DNA of 64,000 nt from Paenibacillus castaneae (lineage in GTDB: Bacteria > Bacillota > Bacilli > Paenibacillales > Paenibacillaceae). The notes beneath the pieces are model-generated. The model was not told the DNA's origin. It saw nothing but the letters and a program-made list of their open reading frames with translations, and ran no database searches. Both the position numbers and the translations under genes were made by a program. The stretch is taken from contig NZ_KZ614144.1 of assembly GCF_002884445.1 (NCBI RefSeq), forward strand, positions 1,936,290 through 2,000,289. The letters are read 5' to 3'. Below are positions 34,922 to 43,887 of this stretch, one piece after another (position 1 is the first letter of the stretch; each line of letters begins with the position of its first letter).

Positions 34922-36577
34922 ATGGATAGAATTTTAGCTGCCAGAGGCGGCGAGCTGCGGTGCAAAGGCTGGAGACAGGAAGCACTGCTGCGGATGCTCG
35001 AGAATGTACTCGAAAATGGTGAAAATCAACAGGAGCTTACCGTGTATGCAGCGCTTGCCAAAGCGGCGCGCAATTGGGATTCCTATCATGCCATTGTCAA
35101 CACACTCAAATCGTTGGAAGAAGATGAAACGCTTGTTATTCAATCAGGTAAGCCAATCGGTATTATGCGAACACATAAATATGCCCCTATCGTTGTCATG
35201 GCGAATTGCAACATTGTTGGCAGATGGGCAACAAGCGATAATTTCTATAAATATCAAGAGCAAGGCTTAATCGTTTGGGGCGGTTTAACAGCTGCAGCAT
35301 GGCAATACATCGGTTCTCAAGGCGTCATTCAAGGTACTTACGAAATATTCCAGTCGATCGCTAGAATGCATTTCGGCGGCAGTCTATCAGGGAAATTTAT
35401 TTTGACTGCCGGCTTGGGCGGAATGGGTGGAGCACAGCCATTAGCGGGCACGATGGCAAATGCGGTTATTTTATGCGTGGAGGTTTCCGAAGCTAGAATT
35501 GATAAACGCATTGAAGTTGGTTATTTGCAAAGGAAGACAGCAAGCCTTGATGAAGCGCTGAAGTGGATTCAAGAAGCTAGCGAGAGACAAGAGAGCTTAT
35601 CCGTTGGACTGCTTGGCAACGCTGCAGATATTTATCCGGAGCTGATTCGTAGAGGGATTCAGCCTGATATCGTGACAGATCAGACATCGGCGCATGATCT
35701 GATGTACGGCTACATTCCATCCGGCTACAGCTTGGAGAAGGCTGCGGAGATGCGCAAAACTGCACCGGATCAGCTTCAGGCAGATGCAGGCGCTTCAATA
35801 GCAATCGAAGTGGAAGCGATGCTGGAATTTCAACGAAGAGGCGCAATTGTCTTTGATAATGGGAACAACATCCGTTCACAAGCGGTGCAAAATGGGGTTA
35901 AGGATGCTTTTGATATCGCCGTATTTACGGAGGCTTTTCTTAGACCGCTTTTCTCGCGTGCCATTGGTCCTTTCCGCTGGGTCGCGCTCAGCGGAGAAGC
36001 TAGCGATATTCAGAAAATTGATCAATATATATTGGAGCATTTCAGTGACAATGAGGTCGTTGTCAATTGGATTCGACTAGCGAACCAGTATGTGCCGGTT
36101 GAAGGATTGCCAGCACGCATTGGCTGGTTCGGTCATGGTGACCGGACAAAGCTGGCATTAGCCGTTAACGCAATGGTGCAAGCAGGTGAGCTGAGTGGGC
36201 CAATTGCTTTCTCTCGTGATCATCTAGATGCAGGTTCCATGACACATCCTAATATTATGACTGAGAATATGAAAGACGGCAGTGATGCCATATCGGACTG
36301 GCCGCTGCTGAATGCAATGATCAACTGTTCTTCAATGGCTGATCTTGTGGCGATTCATTCAGGCGGGGGCGGCTACAGCGGCTACATGACCAGTGCTGGC
36401 GTAACGCTTGTTGCAGATGGAACGACGGATGCAGATTTGAGATTGAAAACAACGCTGGATAATGATACGGGACTTGGCGTCATGCGTTATGCGGACGCAG
36501 GCTATGAAGAAGCGCTGGATGAAGTAAGCAAAAAAGGCATACGAAGAATTGATACAAATCGGAAGGGGAATGCATAA
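34922..36577 (+). CDS. Urocanase-family hydratase; probable thiourocanate hydratase
   Basis: 551 residues from ATG 34922 (AAGGAG eight bases before). The whole urocanase fold is there: IGSQGVIQGTYEIF, the NAD-binding loop GLGGMGGAQPLAG (about 163-175), FDNGNNIR and SRDHLDAGS. Key differences from canonical HutU are visible. The LPARICW motif carrying the active-site Cys reads LPARIGW (Gly at 401), and HHGGGVGMGFSQHAG reads HSGGGGYSGYMTSAG. So it probably adds water to a different urocanate. Neighbouring genes encode a MIO-less lyase and a thiohydantoin desulfurase-family protein, pointing to thiourocanate, the product of ergothioneine deamination. Ordinary urocanase remains possible but no hutI or hutG is present. 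Confidence 0.78.
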   Translation: MDRILAARGGELRCKGWRQEALLRMLENVLENGENQQELTVYAALAKAARNWDSYHAIVNTLKSLEEDETLVIQSGKPIGIMRTHKYAPIVVMANCNIVGRWATSDNFYKYQEQGLIVWGGLTAAAWQYIGSQGVIQGTYEIFQSIARMHFGGSLSGKFILTAGLGGMGGAQPLAGTMANAVILCVEVSEARIDKRIEVGYLQRKTASLDEALKWIQEASERQESLSVGLLGNAADIYPELIRRGIQPDIVTDQTSAHDLMYGYIPSGYSLEKAAEMRKTAPDQLQADAGASIAIEVEAMLEFQRRGAIVFDNGNNIRSQAVQNGVKDAFDIAVFTEAFLRPLFSRAIGPFRWVALSGEASDIQKIDQYILEHFSDNEVVVNWIRLANQYVPVEGLPARIGWFGHGDRTKLALAVNAMVQAGELSGPIAFSRDHLDAGSMTHPNIMTENMKDGSDAISDWPLLNAMINCSSMADLVAIHSGGGGYSGYMTSAGVTLVADGTTDADLRLKTTLDNDTGLGVMRYADAGYEEALDEVSKKGIRRIDTNRKGNA

Positions 36578-37674
36578 TGCGGGAATTGACTATAGCAGAT
36601 GTGCGTGCGGCAGTAAGAGGAGGATCCGTATTCGCAGCAGGCGGCGGAGGCTGGGTTGATCATGGATTGGAGATTGGCGGCGCGGCGGTAGGTATAGGCA
36701 AGCCGAAGCTAGTTTCGGTTGATGAGCTTCCAGATGATGCCATTATTATTACGGCGACTGCAATTGGCGCACCAGCAGGAAGAGACTGGGAAATGCGAGG
36801 CATTGATTATATTAAAGCGGTTGAGCTCTTGATGGAAAACTACGATGGCAAGGTTGTTGGCGTTATGACGCCGCAAAACGGCATGTCGAGCACGATTAAT
36901 GGCTGGCTTCCTGCTGCTGCCCTTGGGCTTGTTGTCGTAGATGCAACTGGCGATATCCGCGCGCATCCGACAGGGAAAATGGGCTCGATGGGTCTGGCAT
37001 CTCGTACCGATTATGAGACGATTCAGGTTGCCGTTGGGGGAAGAAGGGATACAGGCTCTTATCTTGAGCTGGTTGTGAAGGGAACACCTGCGAAAACCTC
37101 TAATATTTTGCGGACGGCATCTGATATGTCAGGAGGTTTCATCGCCTCTGCGCGCCATCCTATTCCAGCTTCTTATGTGAAGGAGCATGCTGCGATCGGC
37201 GGGATCTCGATAGCGATTGAGCTTGGCTATGCCATGATCGAGGCAGAGGCGATTGGTGCTGAAGCGATTATGGAGACCGTATGTGAAAAAACGAACGGTC
37301 GGATGATCGGTAGAGGCGTTGTGTTAAAGAAGGATGTTCATTACTCTGGAGCCTTTGATATTGGAACCATTACAATGGCAGATGGCCAAGGCGGCGAGTT
37401 AACGCTGCATGTAATGAACGAATATATGGCTGTGGATGATGCGGAAGGCAATCGATTGACAACCTATCCAGATGTCATTACAACCTTTGAAGCAGCTACA
37501 GGACTGCCGATTAGCGTAGGCGGCGTGAAGGAAGGCATGGAGCTTTCCTTGCTTGCTATCGACAAGCAGCATGTTCCGCTTAGCTCTAGCGTAAAGGACC
37601 CTACCGTATATCCAGAGGTAGAGAAGGCGCTGGGCATTCCGCTTGCTGTATATGGTCTTAAGGGCATCGAATAA
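36577..37674 (+). CDS. DUF917 / S-methyl-thiohydantoin desulfurase-like protein
   Basis: 365 residues. N-terminal nucleotide-binding-like motif FAAGGGGWVDHGLEIGGAAV and the block GMSSTINGWLPAAALGLVVVDATGDIRAHPTGKMG identify DUF917, whose N-terminal domain I recall being named S-Me-THD after S-methyl thiohydantoin desulfurase; its members usually sit beside hydantoinases. In this operon it would remove sulfur from 3-(5-oxo-2-thioxoimidazolidin-4-yl)propionate to give hydantoin-5-propionate. Start and stop overlap both neighbours by one base (TAATG), so it is translationally coupled to the hydratase and the lyase. Family confident; reaction inferred from context. Confidence 0.75.
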   Translation: MRELTIADVRAAVRGGSVFAAGGGGWVDHGLEIGGAAVGIGKPKLVSVDELPDDAIIITATAIGAPAGRDWEMRGIDYIKAVELLMENYDGKVVGVMTPQNGMSSTINGWLPAAALGLVVVDATGDIRAHPTGKMGSMGLASRTDYETIQVAVGGRRDTGSYLELVVKGTPAKTSNILRTASDMSGGFIASARHPIPASYVKEHAAIGGISIAIELGYAMIEAEAIGAEAIMETVCEKTNGRMIGRGVVLKKDVHYSGAFDIGTITMADGQGGELTLHVMNEYMAVDDAEGNRLTTYPDVITTFEAATGLPISVGGVKEGMELSLLAIDKQHVPLSSSVKDPTVYPEVEKALGIPLAVYGLKGIE

Positions 37675-39224
37675 TGGACGGAAAAATAGAAGCAGGAGAA
37701 CTGAAACAGCCGTCTGAGCAAGTCATTATTCTTGATGGGCATAGTCTCACTATTCGCGAGCTTGAGCTCATAGCCATTGACGGGTATCGGGTGGAGCTGT
37801 CTGAGCAGGCAATGGAACGGGTGCAGGTAGCGCATGTGCTCATTCATGAGCTTGCTGCAGAAGGCATACCCATCTATGGACTTAATCGCGGCGTCGGGCA
37901 AAATAAGGACCGTGAGATTACCGCGGAGATGTATGAAAGATTTAATCGAAATCTCATTTATTCTCATTCTGCTGCGATAGGGCCTGCTGCTTCAGAGCAG
38001 CAGGTAAGAGCGGTGCTGGTTGCCCGTTTGAATTCATTGCTGGTGGGATGTACAGGGGTGCAGCCGGCAATTGTATGGATGTACCGGGATTTGCTTAATG
38101 CAGCGATCCACCCGATTGTGCCGTCTCGCGGTTCTATTGGCGCCGGAGATATATCCGTTTTATCTCATATTGGATTAGCTATTATTGGCGAAGGAAACGT
38201 GATTTATAAAGGTCAAACAATGTCTGCAAAAGCTGCTTTTGATGCAACAGGGCTCACACCCCTGCAGCTTGGACCAAAGGATGCGCTTGCGATTGTAAGC
38301 TCCAATGCACTGTCATCAGGCAGTGCCGCTTTGACCGCAGCAGCAGCTCTAAGATTGCTGGATACTGCTGATGCTGTTTTCACCTTGTCGCTTGAAGCGC
38401 TTCAAGGCTGCATCCTTCCTCATGAAGCAGCATTGTTCGAGGTGAGACCCTTCGAGGGAGCGGCGGAGAGCGCGTCTAATGTAAGGCGCAATTTGCAGGG
38501 CAGTACATCGATGAAAGAGGATCAAATCAATAAAATTCAAGATCCGCTAAGCTTTCGAAGTGCTTGTCATGTTCATGGCGCAGCTCGTGACGCGCTGGCG
38601 TATGCTTCAAAGCTGCTTCTTATTCAATTAAACGGATCAGATGATAATCCATGCGTCCTTATTGAGGAGAGAAGGGTCATTCCCTCGTCTAATTTCGACG
38701 TCACCTCATGGACCATTGCGTTTGAGATGGTAGCTATTGCATTAAGCCATGTATCGAAAATATCCTGCTACCGCTCATTGAAGCTGGGAACGCCTGCCTT
38801 TACAGGTCTTGAACGTTTCCTAGCTCCAAATGCAGAAACGATTGCTTTCGGCACGCTTCAGAAAACCTATACTTCCATAGATGCCGAAATCCGGCTGCTG
38901 TCTAATCCGGTCTCGGCTGATTACTTCTCCATTGCGGGTGATATGGAGGATCACGCCAACAACACTCCGCTCGTTATACGGAAGACAGCTGATATCATTG
39001 ATCGTTTACTTTACATTCTTGGCATGGAAGCCATGCAAGCGGCTCAAGCGATTGATTTGCGCGGCTCGCAGTCTGCTTTAGGCAAAGGATCGGCCGCTTT
39101 GTATGCCCAAATCCGCAGTGTTGTGACTACTTTGACGGAGGATCGCCCTTTAACCCCTGATATTGATGCTGTATATCATCTGATGCGCAAAGGAATTTAT
39201 TTGGAAGGGAGAAGCGAATCATGA
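37674..39224 (+). CDS. Histidine-ammonia-lyase homologue lacking the MIO triad; probable ergothionase
   Basis: 516 residues, the normal length for aromatic amino acid lyases. Family blocks are present: YGLNRGVGQNKD, SRGSIGAGDISVLSHIGLA, SSNALSSGSAAL, QDPLSFRSACHVHGAARD and DNPCVL. At the position of the Ala-Ser-Gly triad that cyclises into the MIO cofactor, the chain reads Gly-Ala-Gly-Asp (residues 156-159): no Ser, one residue shorter. Such an enzyme should not deaminate histidine. Ergothionase, a relative that eliminates trimethylamine from ergothioneine by acid/base catalysis, is as I recall MIO-independent and fits. The 3' end overlaps the amidohydrolase gene by four bases. Confidence 0.8.
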   Translation: MDGKIEAGELKQPSEQVIILDGHSLTIRELELIAIDGYRVELSEQAMERVQVAHVLIHELAAEGIPIYGLNRGVGQNKDREITAEMYERFNRNLIYSHSAAIGPAASEQQVRAVLVARLNSLLVGCTGVQPAIVWMYRDLLNAAIHPIVPSRGSIGAGDISVLSHIGLAIIGEGNVIYKGQTMSAKAAFDATGLTPLQLGPKDALAIVSSNALSSGSAALTAAAALRLLDTADAVFTLSLEALQGCILPHEAALFEVRPFEGAAESASNVRRNLQGSTSMKEDQINKIQDPLSFRSACHVHGAARDALAYASKLLLIQLNGSDDNPCVLIEERRVIPSSNFDVTSWTIAFEMVAIALSHVSKISCYRSLKLGTPAFTGLERFLAPNAETIAFGTLQKTYTSIDAEIRLLSNPVSADYFSIAGDMEDHANNTPLVIRKTADIIDRLLYILGMEAMQAAQAIDLRGSQSALGKGSAALYAQIRSVVTTLTEDRPLTPDIDAVYHLMRKGIYLEGRSES

Positions 39225-40585
39225 TCAAGCATTATGATCTTTTGGTTTATGGAAATCTCGTGCTTCCGAATGAAGTGTTATATGATTCGGTGATTGGAAT
39301 CAAAGGCGGCAAGATCATCAACATCGGTCGACAGGATGCTGATGATCTGACAGCAGATAAGGTGATTCACGCAGAAGGAAGCTTCGTGCTGCCCGGCGCT
39401 GTGGATGCCCATGTTCATTGCTATAGCTCATTGGACGAAGGCTTTACAACGGCAAGCACATCAGCGGCAGCAGGCGGAGTAACGACAATCATTGAAATGC
39501 CGTATGATGCTACGGGCATGATCTGTACACTGGATTTGTTTGATGAAAAGAGGAAGCAGCTTGAGCAGCAATCGCTTGTTGATATGGCGATGCTCGTTAC
39601 GATACATAAGCAGGATGGCTACGAGCATATTCGGCAGCTTGCAGAAGCAGGAGCCTGCGGCTTCAAGGTATCCATGTTCAATACGGACTCCTTTCGGTTT
39701 CCGCGCATTGACGATGGCCAGCTGCTAGACTCCTTTGCGGTCATAGCCGAAACCGGCTGTCCTGTTGGCGTTCATGCAGAAAACGATGAAATAGTAAGGC
39801 GTTATATCGATAAATATCGTTCTGAAGGAAATGATCCCCGCGCGCATGTGTGGAGTAGGCCGAAGGTCAGTGAATCTGTGGCTGCCCTGACCGCTATGGA
39901 GCTTGCTTACGAGACGGGGGTCAAGCTGCATTTGTATCATTGCACGTATCCTCGTATTTTTCAGCTGGCGGATTACTTCCGCTCGCTTGGGGCTAAAATT
40001 ACCGCGGAGACATGTACGCATTATTTGACGCTTAGCGAGGAAGATATGCCCAGGCTGCAGGCGAAGGGGAAAATCAACCCTCCGCTGCGAGCGAAATCGG
40101 ATGTTTCCGGTCTCTGGGAGCTTGCGTCAAAAGGAGCAATCGATATGATTACATCTGATCATGCGCCTTGGCTGATTGAGCGTAAATCGGATGCTGATAT
40201 TTTCAACAATGCTTCGGGTGCACCAGGTGTCGAGCATTTGCTTCCTATTATTTATAGTGAAGGCGTTGCCAAGGGACGGATTTCGCTTATGGACATGGTG
40301 AGGCTGCTTAGTCAAAGGCCTGCTGATGTGTTTGGACTCGGTCATCGCAAAGGAAGATTGGCGGAAGGTTATGATGCCGATCTCGCAATTATTGATCCAA
40401 CCGTTGCATGGACGCTGGATGAGCGGGAGCTTCATTCTAGTGCTGGCTGGAGTGCTTATGAAGGCATGAAGATGCAAGGGAAGCTTTCTCATACCTTGGT
40501 AAGAGGAACTGTTGTATATGAAGCGGGAGTTATTGTAGGCAAGGCTGGTCATGGTGAATTTGTAAGAGCAGAGCATATTGCCTAA
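39221..40585 (+). CDS. Cyclic amidohydrolase (hydantoinase/allantoinase-like); probable hydantoin-5-propionate hydrolase
   Basis: 454-residue binuclear metal hydrolase of the hydantoinase/dihydroorotase group. Metal ligands are in sequence: PGAVDAHVHCYSS (HxH), carboxylated Lys in CGFKVSMFN, His in VGVHAEND, His in LHLYHCTYP and Asp in MITSDHAPW. It would open the ring of a substituted hydantoin to an N-carbamoyl amino acid. Within this operon the expected substrate is hydantoin-5-propionate, yielding N-carbamoylglutamate, which the next two gene products could decarbamoylate. Overlaps the lyase gene (ATGA). Confidence 0.82.
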   Translation: MIKHYDLLVYGNLVLPNEVLYDSVIGIKGGKIINIGRQDADDLTADKVIHAEGSFVLPGAVDAHVHCYSSLDEGFTTASTSAAAGGVTTIIEMPYDATGMICTLDLFDEKRKQLEQQSLVDMAMLVTIHKQDGYEHIRQLAEAGACGFKVSMFNTDSFRFPRIDDGQLLDSFAVIAETGCPVGVHAENDEIVRRYIDKYRSEGNDPRAHVWSRPKVSESVAALTAMELAYETGVKLHLYHCTYPRIFQLADYFRSLGAKITAETCTHYLTLSEEDMPRLQAKGKINPPLRAKSDVSGLWELASKGAIDMITSDHAPWLIERKSDADIFNNASGAPGVEHLLPIIYSEGVAKGRISLMDMVRLLSQRPADVFGLGHRKGRLAEGYDADLAIIDPTVAWTLDERELHSSAGWSAYEGMKMQGKLSHTLVRGTVVYEAGVIVGKAGHGEFVRAEHIA

Positions 40586-40611
40586 GTCATTGTAGAGAGA
40601 AGGGGTTGGAA

Positions 40612-41886
40612 ATGGAGAGTAATGTAGACAGGCTGATACCTCATATATCCAGGCTGCAAGCGAATATTGAGCAGCTGTCAACGATTATTAACCCGTCCAA
40701 GCCAGGCTGGACGCGCCGTCCATTCACTGACGAGTATGACAGCGGAAGGCGCTGGCTGATTGAGCAAATGCAGGAAGCAGGGCTTACGGTGTCTATAGAT
40801 GCCGCCTCTAATTTGATTGGCAGCTTGCCTGGGAGCGATCCTGCACTCGCTCCAATTATGATTGGCTCTCATACCGATACGGTCACGGGCGGTGGGCGCT
40901 TTGATGGCATTATCGGCGTGCTTGCCGGTATTGAAATCGCTCGATTGCTTCTTGAATCTGGAAAGCGGCTTCGTCATACGCTGCAAATTGTTGATTTCAC
41001 TGCGGAAGAACCAAGTGAGTTCGGCATTTCGACGATTGGAAGCAGAGGCATGGTTGGGAATTTGACGGAAACCATGCTAGAGCTTCGCGATGATACGGGG
41101 CTAAAGCTTGCCGATGCGATTAATCGGCAGGGCGGTGATGTCAGTCTGCTAAATATACAGGCGAGGAAGCCCGGTGATGTTGCGCTTTATCTAGAGCTGC
41201 ATATCGAGCAGGGCCCTGTGCTTGAGCAGTCAGGAAATCGTCTTGGCGCGGTTCTTGGCATTGTTGGCATACATCGTTACCGTGTTCAAATATCAGGAGC
41301 GCCGAATCACGCGGGAACAACGCCAATGACGCTTCGCCATGATGCATTAGCGGGCTTTTGTGAGATTGGCCTAGCATTTGAGCGTCACTGCTTGCACTAT
41401 GCGAAGGATGCGGTTGGCACGATTGGCAAACTAACGAACGAGCCCAATGCTTCTAACGTAGTGCCGGGATTGGTTAGATTTGATCTCGAAATACGCTCAC
41501 TTAATCATGAGATATCTGATGCTGTGTATGCGGCATTTGCGGATGAGGCATCTGACATTGCTGCAAGGCGCGGACTGGATTTGTCGTTTGAATGCTTATC
41601 GAAATCGGATGCCGTTATCGTCAAAGAGCAGGTATTGGAACAGGTGCTGGCGGCATGCGCATCTGTAGCTCCGGTTATTTCTTTGCCGAGTGGAGCGGGT
41701 CATGATGCGAACCAACTGGCTAGAATTGCTCCAATTGGCATGATCTTTGTTCCAAGCAAGGATGGCAGAAGCCATTGTCCGGAGGAATGGACGGATATTC
41801 AGGATGTAGCAGCAGGAACGCAGGCTCTTGGAGAAGCTTTGCTATGGTTTGATGCTGCTGATTTAAGCGGGTGGCAGGATGACTAA
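40612..41886 (+). CDS. M20-family Zn hydrolase, N-carbamoyl-L-amino-acid amidohydrolase type (first copy)
   Basis: 424 residues from ATG 40612 (AGAAGGGG upstream). Metal and catalytic motifs of the hydantoinase/carbamoylase family: GSHTDTV, GGRFDGIIGVLAGIE, FTAEEPSEFG (the EE is normal, but the usual EEGxRF reads EEPSEF), HIEQGPVLE, NHAGTTPM, GAGHDANQLA. Dimerisation lid domain in the middle. Likely removes the carbamoyl group of N-carbamoylglutamate, releasing glutamate, CO2 and ammonia. Overlaps the second copy by eight bases. The altered EEP motif suggests the two copies differ in substrate or stereochemistry. Confidence 0.83.
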   Translation: MESNVDRLIPHISRLQANIEQLSTIINPSKPGWTRRPFTDEYDSGRRWLIEQMQEAGLTVSIDAASNLIGSLPGSDPALAPIMIGSHTDTVTGGGRFDGIIGVLAGIEIARLLLESGKRLRHTLQIVDFTAEEPSEFGISTIGSRGMVGNLTETMLELRDDTGLKLADAINRQGGDVSLLNIQARKPGDVALYLELHIEQGPVLEQSGNRLGAVLGIVGIHRYRVQISGAPNHAGTTPMTLRHDALAGFCEIGLAFERHCLHYAKDAVGTIGKLTNEPNASNVVPGLVRFDLEIRSLNHEISDAVYAAFADEASDIAARRGLDLSFECLSKSDAVIVKEQVLEQVLAACASVAPVISLPSGAGHDANQLARIAPIGMIFVPSKDGRSHCPEEWTDIQDVAAGTQALGEALLWFDAADLSGWQDD

Positions 41887-43129
41887 TTCGGGACTTGCAC
41901 AGATCAATGGACAGCGGCTGATGGCATCCATTGAGCAGCTAGGACAAATTGGCATCGACGTAAATGGCGGCGTTACACGGCTTTCACTCAGCAACGAGGA
42001 ATTAATAGCGAGACAATTTATCATTCGTCAGATGGAGGATGCCGGGCTTCATGTTAGACAAGATGAAGCAGGCAATCTGATCGGTCGACTTGAGGGCGAG
42101 GCGTCTGATGCAGGAGCAATCGCTACGGGGTCACATATCGATACGGTCATTCAAGCTGGTATATTCGATGGCGCGCTTGGCGTGCTTGGCGGAATAGAAG
42201 CTCTGCGTACGATTAGAGAACAAGAAATTAAACATTTTAGACCCTTAGAGGTGATTTGCTTTACGGACGAAGAAGGTGTCCGTTTTGGCGCCGGTTATTT
42301 CGGAAGTCGAGCGATGACTGGGCAATGGAATGAGAGCTGGCTGGAACTGACCGATTCGGAGGGTACTACACTCAAGGAAGCTATGGAATATGCCACCTTG
42401 GATCCCTATGGAGCAGCGTTCGCTAGCCGCAGCCGCGAATCTATTAAAGCTTATGTGGAGCTTCATATTGAGCAAGGCCGCGTTTTGGAGGAACAGGATG
42501 CGCCTGTTGGCATAGCAACAGCGATTTATGGGCACAGCTGGCTTGAAGTGACTGTACGCGGGCGTGCAGACCATGCAGGAACAACTCCGATGAAGCTGCG
42601 GCAAGATCCACTGACAGCCGCAGCTGCTCAACTGCTAGCTATTGAACAAATAGCGGTTGAGCACGGCGGAGTTGCTACAATCGGCACGTTAAGAATGGCT
42701 CCGGGAGCTATTAACGTTATCCCTGGAGAGATTGTATTTACTGTCGATATGCGGCATGAAGCAGCGGAGAAGCTGCACAGCATGCAACTGGCTATTACGA
42801 CCGAACTAACAGCTATAGCGCAGCAGAGAGGTTTGTCAGTCTCGTTTCGAACCATAGACAGTGCCCAGCCTGTTCGTTCCTCTCCGAGCATCGTGGATGC
42901 AATAGCAGAAAGCTGTAAGGAAGTCGGGCTGCCTGGAACTTATATGGTCTGTGGTGCAGGCCATGACGCGGTCGCAATGAATGATCTTACTGAAATGGGT
43001 CTAATCTTGGTTCGTTCGCGTGATGGAATTAGTCATCATCCACTCGAATGGAGCAGTCCTGAAGATTGTGAGGCAGGAGCAAATGTACTCCTGCAAACGC
43101 TAATAAAGCTGGCAAATGAATTGAATTAA
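41879..43129 (+). CDS. M20-family Zn hydrolase, N-carbamoyl-L-amino-acid amidohydrolase type (second copy)
   Basis: 416 residues with the standard family motifs GSHIDTVIQAGIFDGALGVL, FTDEEGVRFGAGYFGSRAM, HIEQGRVLEEQ, DHAGTTPMKLRQDP and GAGHDAVAM. It is closer to the canonical carbamoylase (EEGVRF intact) than the first copy. The ATG lies inside the end of the first copy. A separate promoter for the transporter genes begins immediately after its stop codon. Possible division of labour: one decarbamoylates N-carbamoyl-L-glutamate, the other handles an intermediate or the amide of another dietary hydantoin. Confidence 0.85.
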   Translation: MTNSGLAQINGQRLMASIEQLGQIGIDVNGGVTRLSLSNEELIARQFIIRQMEDAGLHVRQDEAGNLIGRLEGEASDAGAIATGSHIDTVIQAGIFDGALGVLGGIEALRTIREQEIKHFRPLEVICFTDEEGVRFGAGYFGSRAMTGQWNESWLELTDSEGTTLKEAMEYATLDPYGAAFASRSRESIKAYVELHIEQGRVLEEQDAPVGIATAIYGHSWLEVTVRGRADHAGTTPMKLRQDPLTAAAAQLLAIEQIAVEHGGVATIGTLRMAPGAINVIPGEIVFTVDMRHEAAEKLHSMQLAITTELTAIAQQRGLSVSFRTIDSAQPVRSSPSIVDAIAESCKEVGLPGTYMVCGAGHDAVAMNDLTEMGLILVRSRDGISHHPLEWSSPEDCEAGANVLLQTLIKLANELN

Positions 43130-43138
43130 TAATTCCGA

Positions 43139-43188
43139 TTGACATAATGGGATATATAGATTAATAATAATGGTAACTCATTATTAAT
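43139..43188 (+). promoter_or_regulatory. Internal promoter of the transporter genes with overlapping inverted repeat
   Basis: TTGACA (43139-43144), 17-base spacer, TAATAA (43162-43167). A perfect nine-base inverted repeat ATTAATAAT/ATTATTAAT (43160-43168 with 43180-43188) covers the -10 box and the likely start point, the classic place for a repressor. Its sequence resembles the A/T palindrome downstream of the main operon promoter. Confidence 0.55.
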
Positions 43189-43225
43189 AGATGATAATTA
43201 ATCGAGAAGGGAGGTTGGAATAAGG

Positions 43226-43867
43226 GTGAATGCTTTCGTCGGTGCATACGAATATGTGCTAGCCAATAGCGACCGATTTTGGGAAGCGGTCAAGGTTCAT
43301 TTGAGCATAAGCTTCTATGCACTGCTTATTGCAATCGTAATATGTGTGCCTCTAGGTATTGTGTGTGCGAAGAAGCAATGGTTGACTGGTCCGATTATGG
43401 GGCTCTTCAATTCCTTGCGAGTCATCCCCAGCTTGGCTGTATTAATTATTATTTTACCTATAATGGGAACGGGGTTTGCACCTGCACTCGTCGCCTTGAC
43501 GCTGCTCGCTTGCCCTCCAATTCTTATTAATACTTACATGGGGTTTCGGGGGATAGAGCCCGCTATAATCGAAGCGGCCTCAGGTCTGGGTATGGGCGAG
43601 CGAATGATTATGCGAAAAATCGAGCTGCCGCTTGCTGCTCCATTGCTGCTATCCGGCATTAAGACATCTGCGGTAGAAGTTATTGCCAGCGCCACATTGG
43701 CCGCATTCATCGGGGGAGGCGGGCTTGGAACGTTCATTATCAACGGCCTTGGCATGTACAAGTTTTCCTTGCTGCTTGTCGGAGCACTCCCCGTAGCCTT
43801 GTTAGCCATTTTATCGGAAATTGGTTTTTCGGGAATTGAAAGATTAGTAACCAAATATCAGCGTTAA
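43226..43867 (+). CDS. Quaternary-amine ABC transporter permease (OpuCB/EgtU type), first
   Basis: 213 residues, about six helices; the EAA-like loop AIIEAASGLGMGERMIMRKI and the GGGGLGTFIINGL end block are typical of glycine betaine/carnitine/choline permeases. GTG start ten bases after GGGAGG. Followed by the binding protein, ATPase and a second permease, the opuC gene content. In this operon the cargo is inferred to be ergothioneine, itself a trimethylated betaine. Confidence 0.88.
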   Translation: MNAFVGAYEYVLANSDRFWEAVKVHLSISFYALLIAIVICVPLGIVCAKKQWLTGPIMGLFNSLRVIPSLAVLIIILPIMGTGFAPALVALTLLACPPILINTYMGFRGIEPAIIEAASGLGMGERMIMRKIELPLAAPLLLSGIKTSAVEVIASATLAAFIGGGGLGTFIINGLGMYKFSLLLVGALPVALLAILSEIGFSGIERLVTKYQR

Positions 43868-43887
43868 TATGAAAGGGGTATTTTCAG

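Noticed and set aside
34922..39224. Ordinary histidine-utilisation (hut) operon
   Set aside because: hutI and hutG are missing, the lyase has no MIO triad, the urocanase lacks its Cys, and hydantoin-type hydrolases follow instead.
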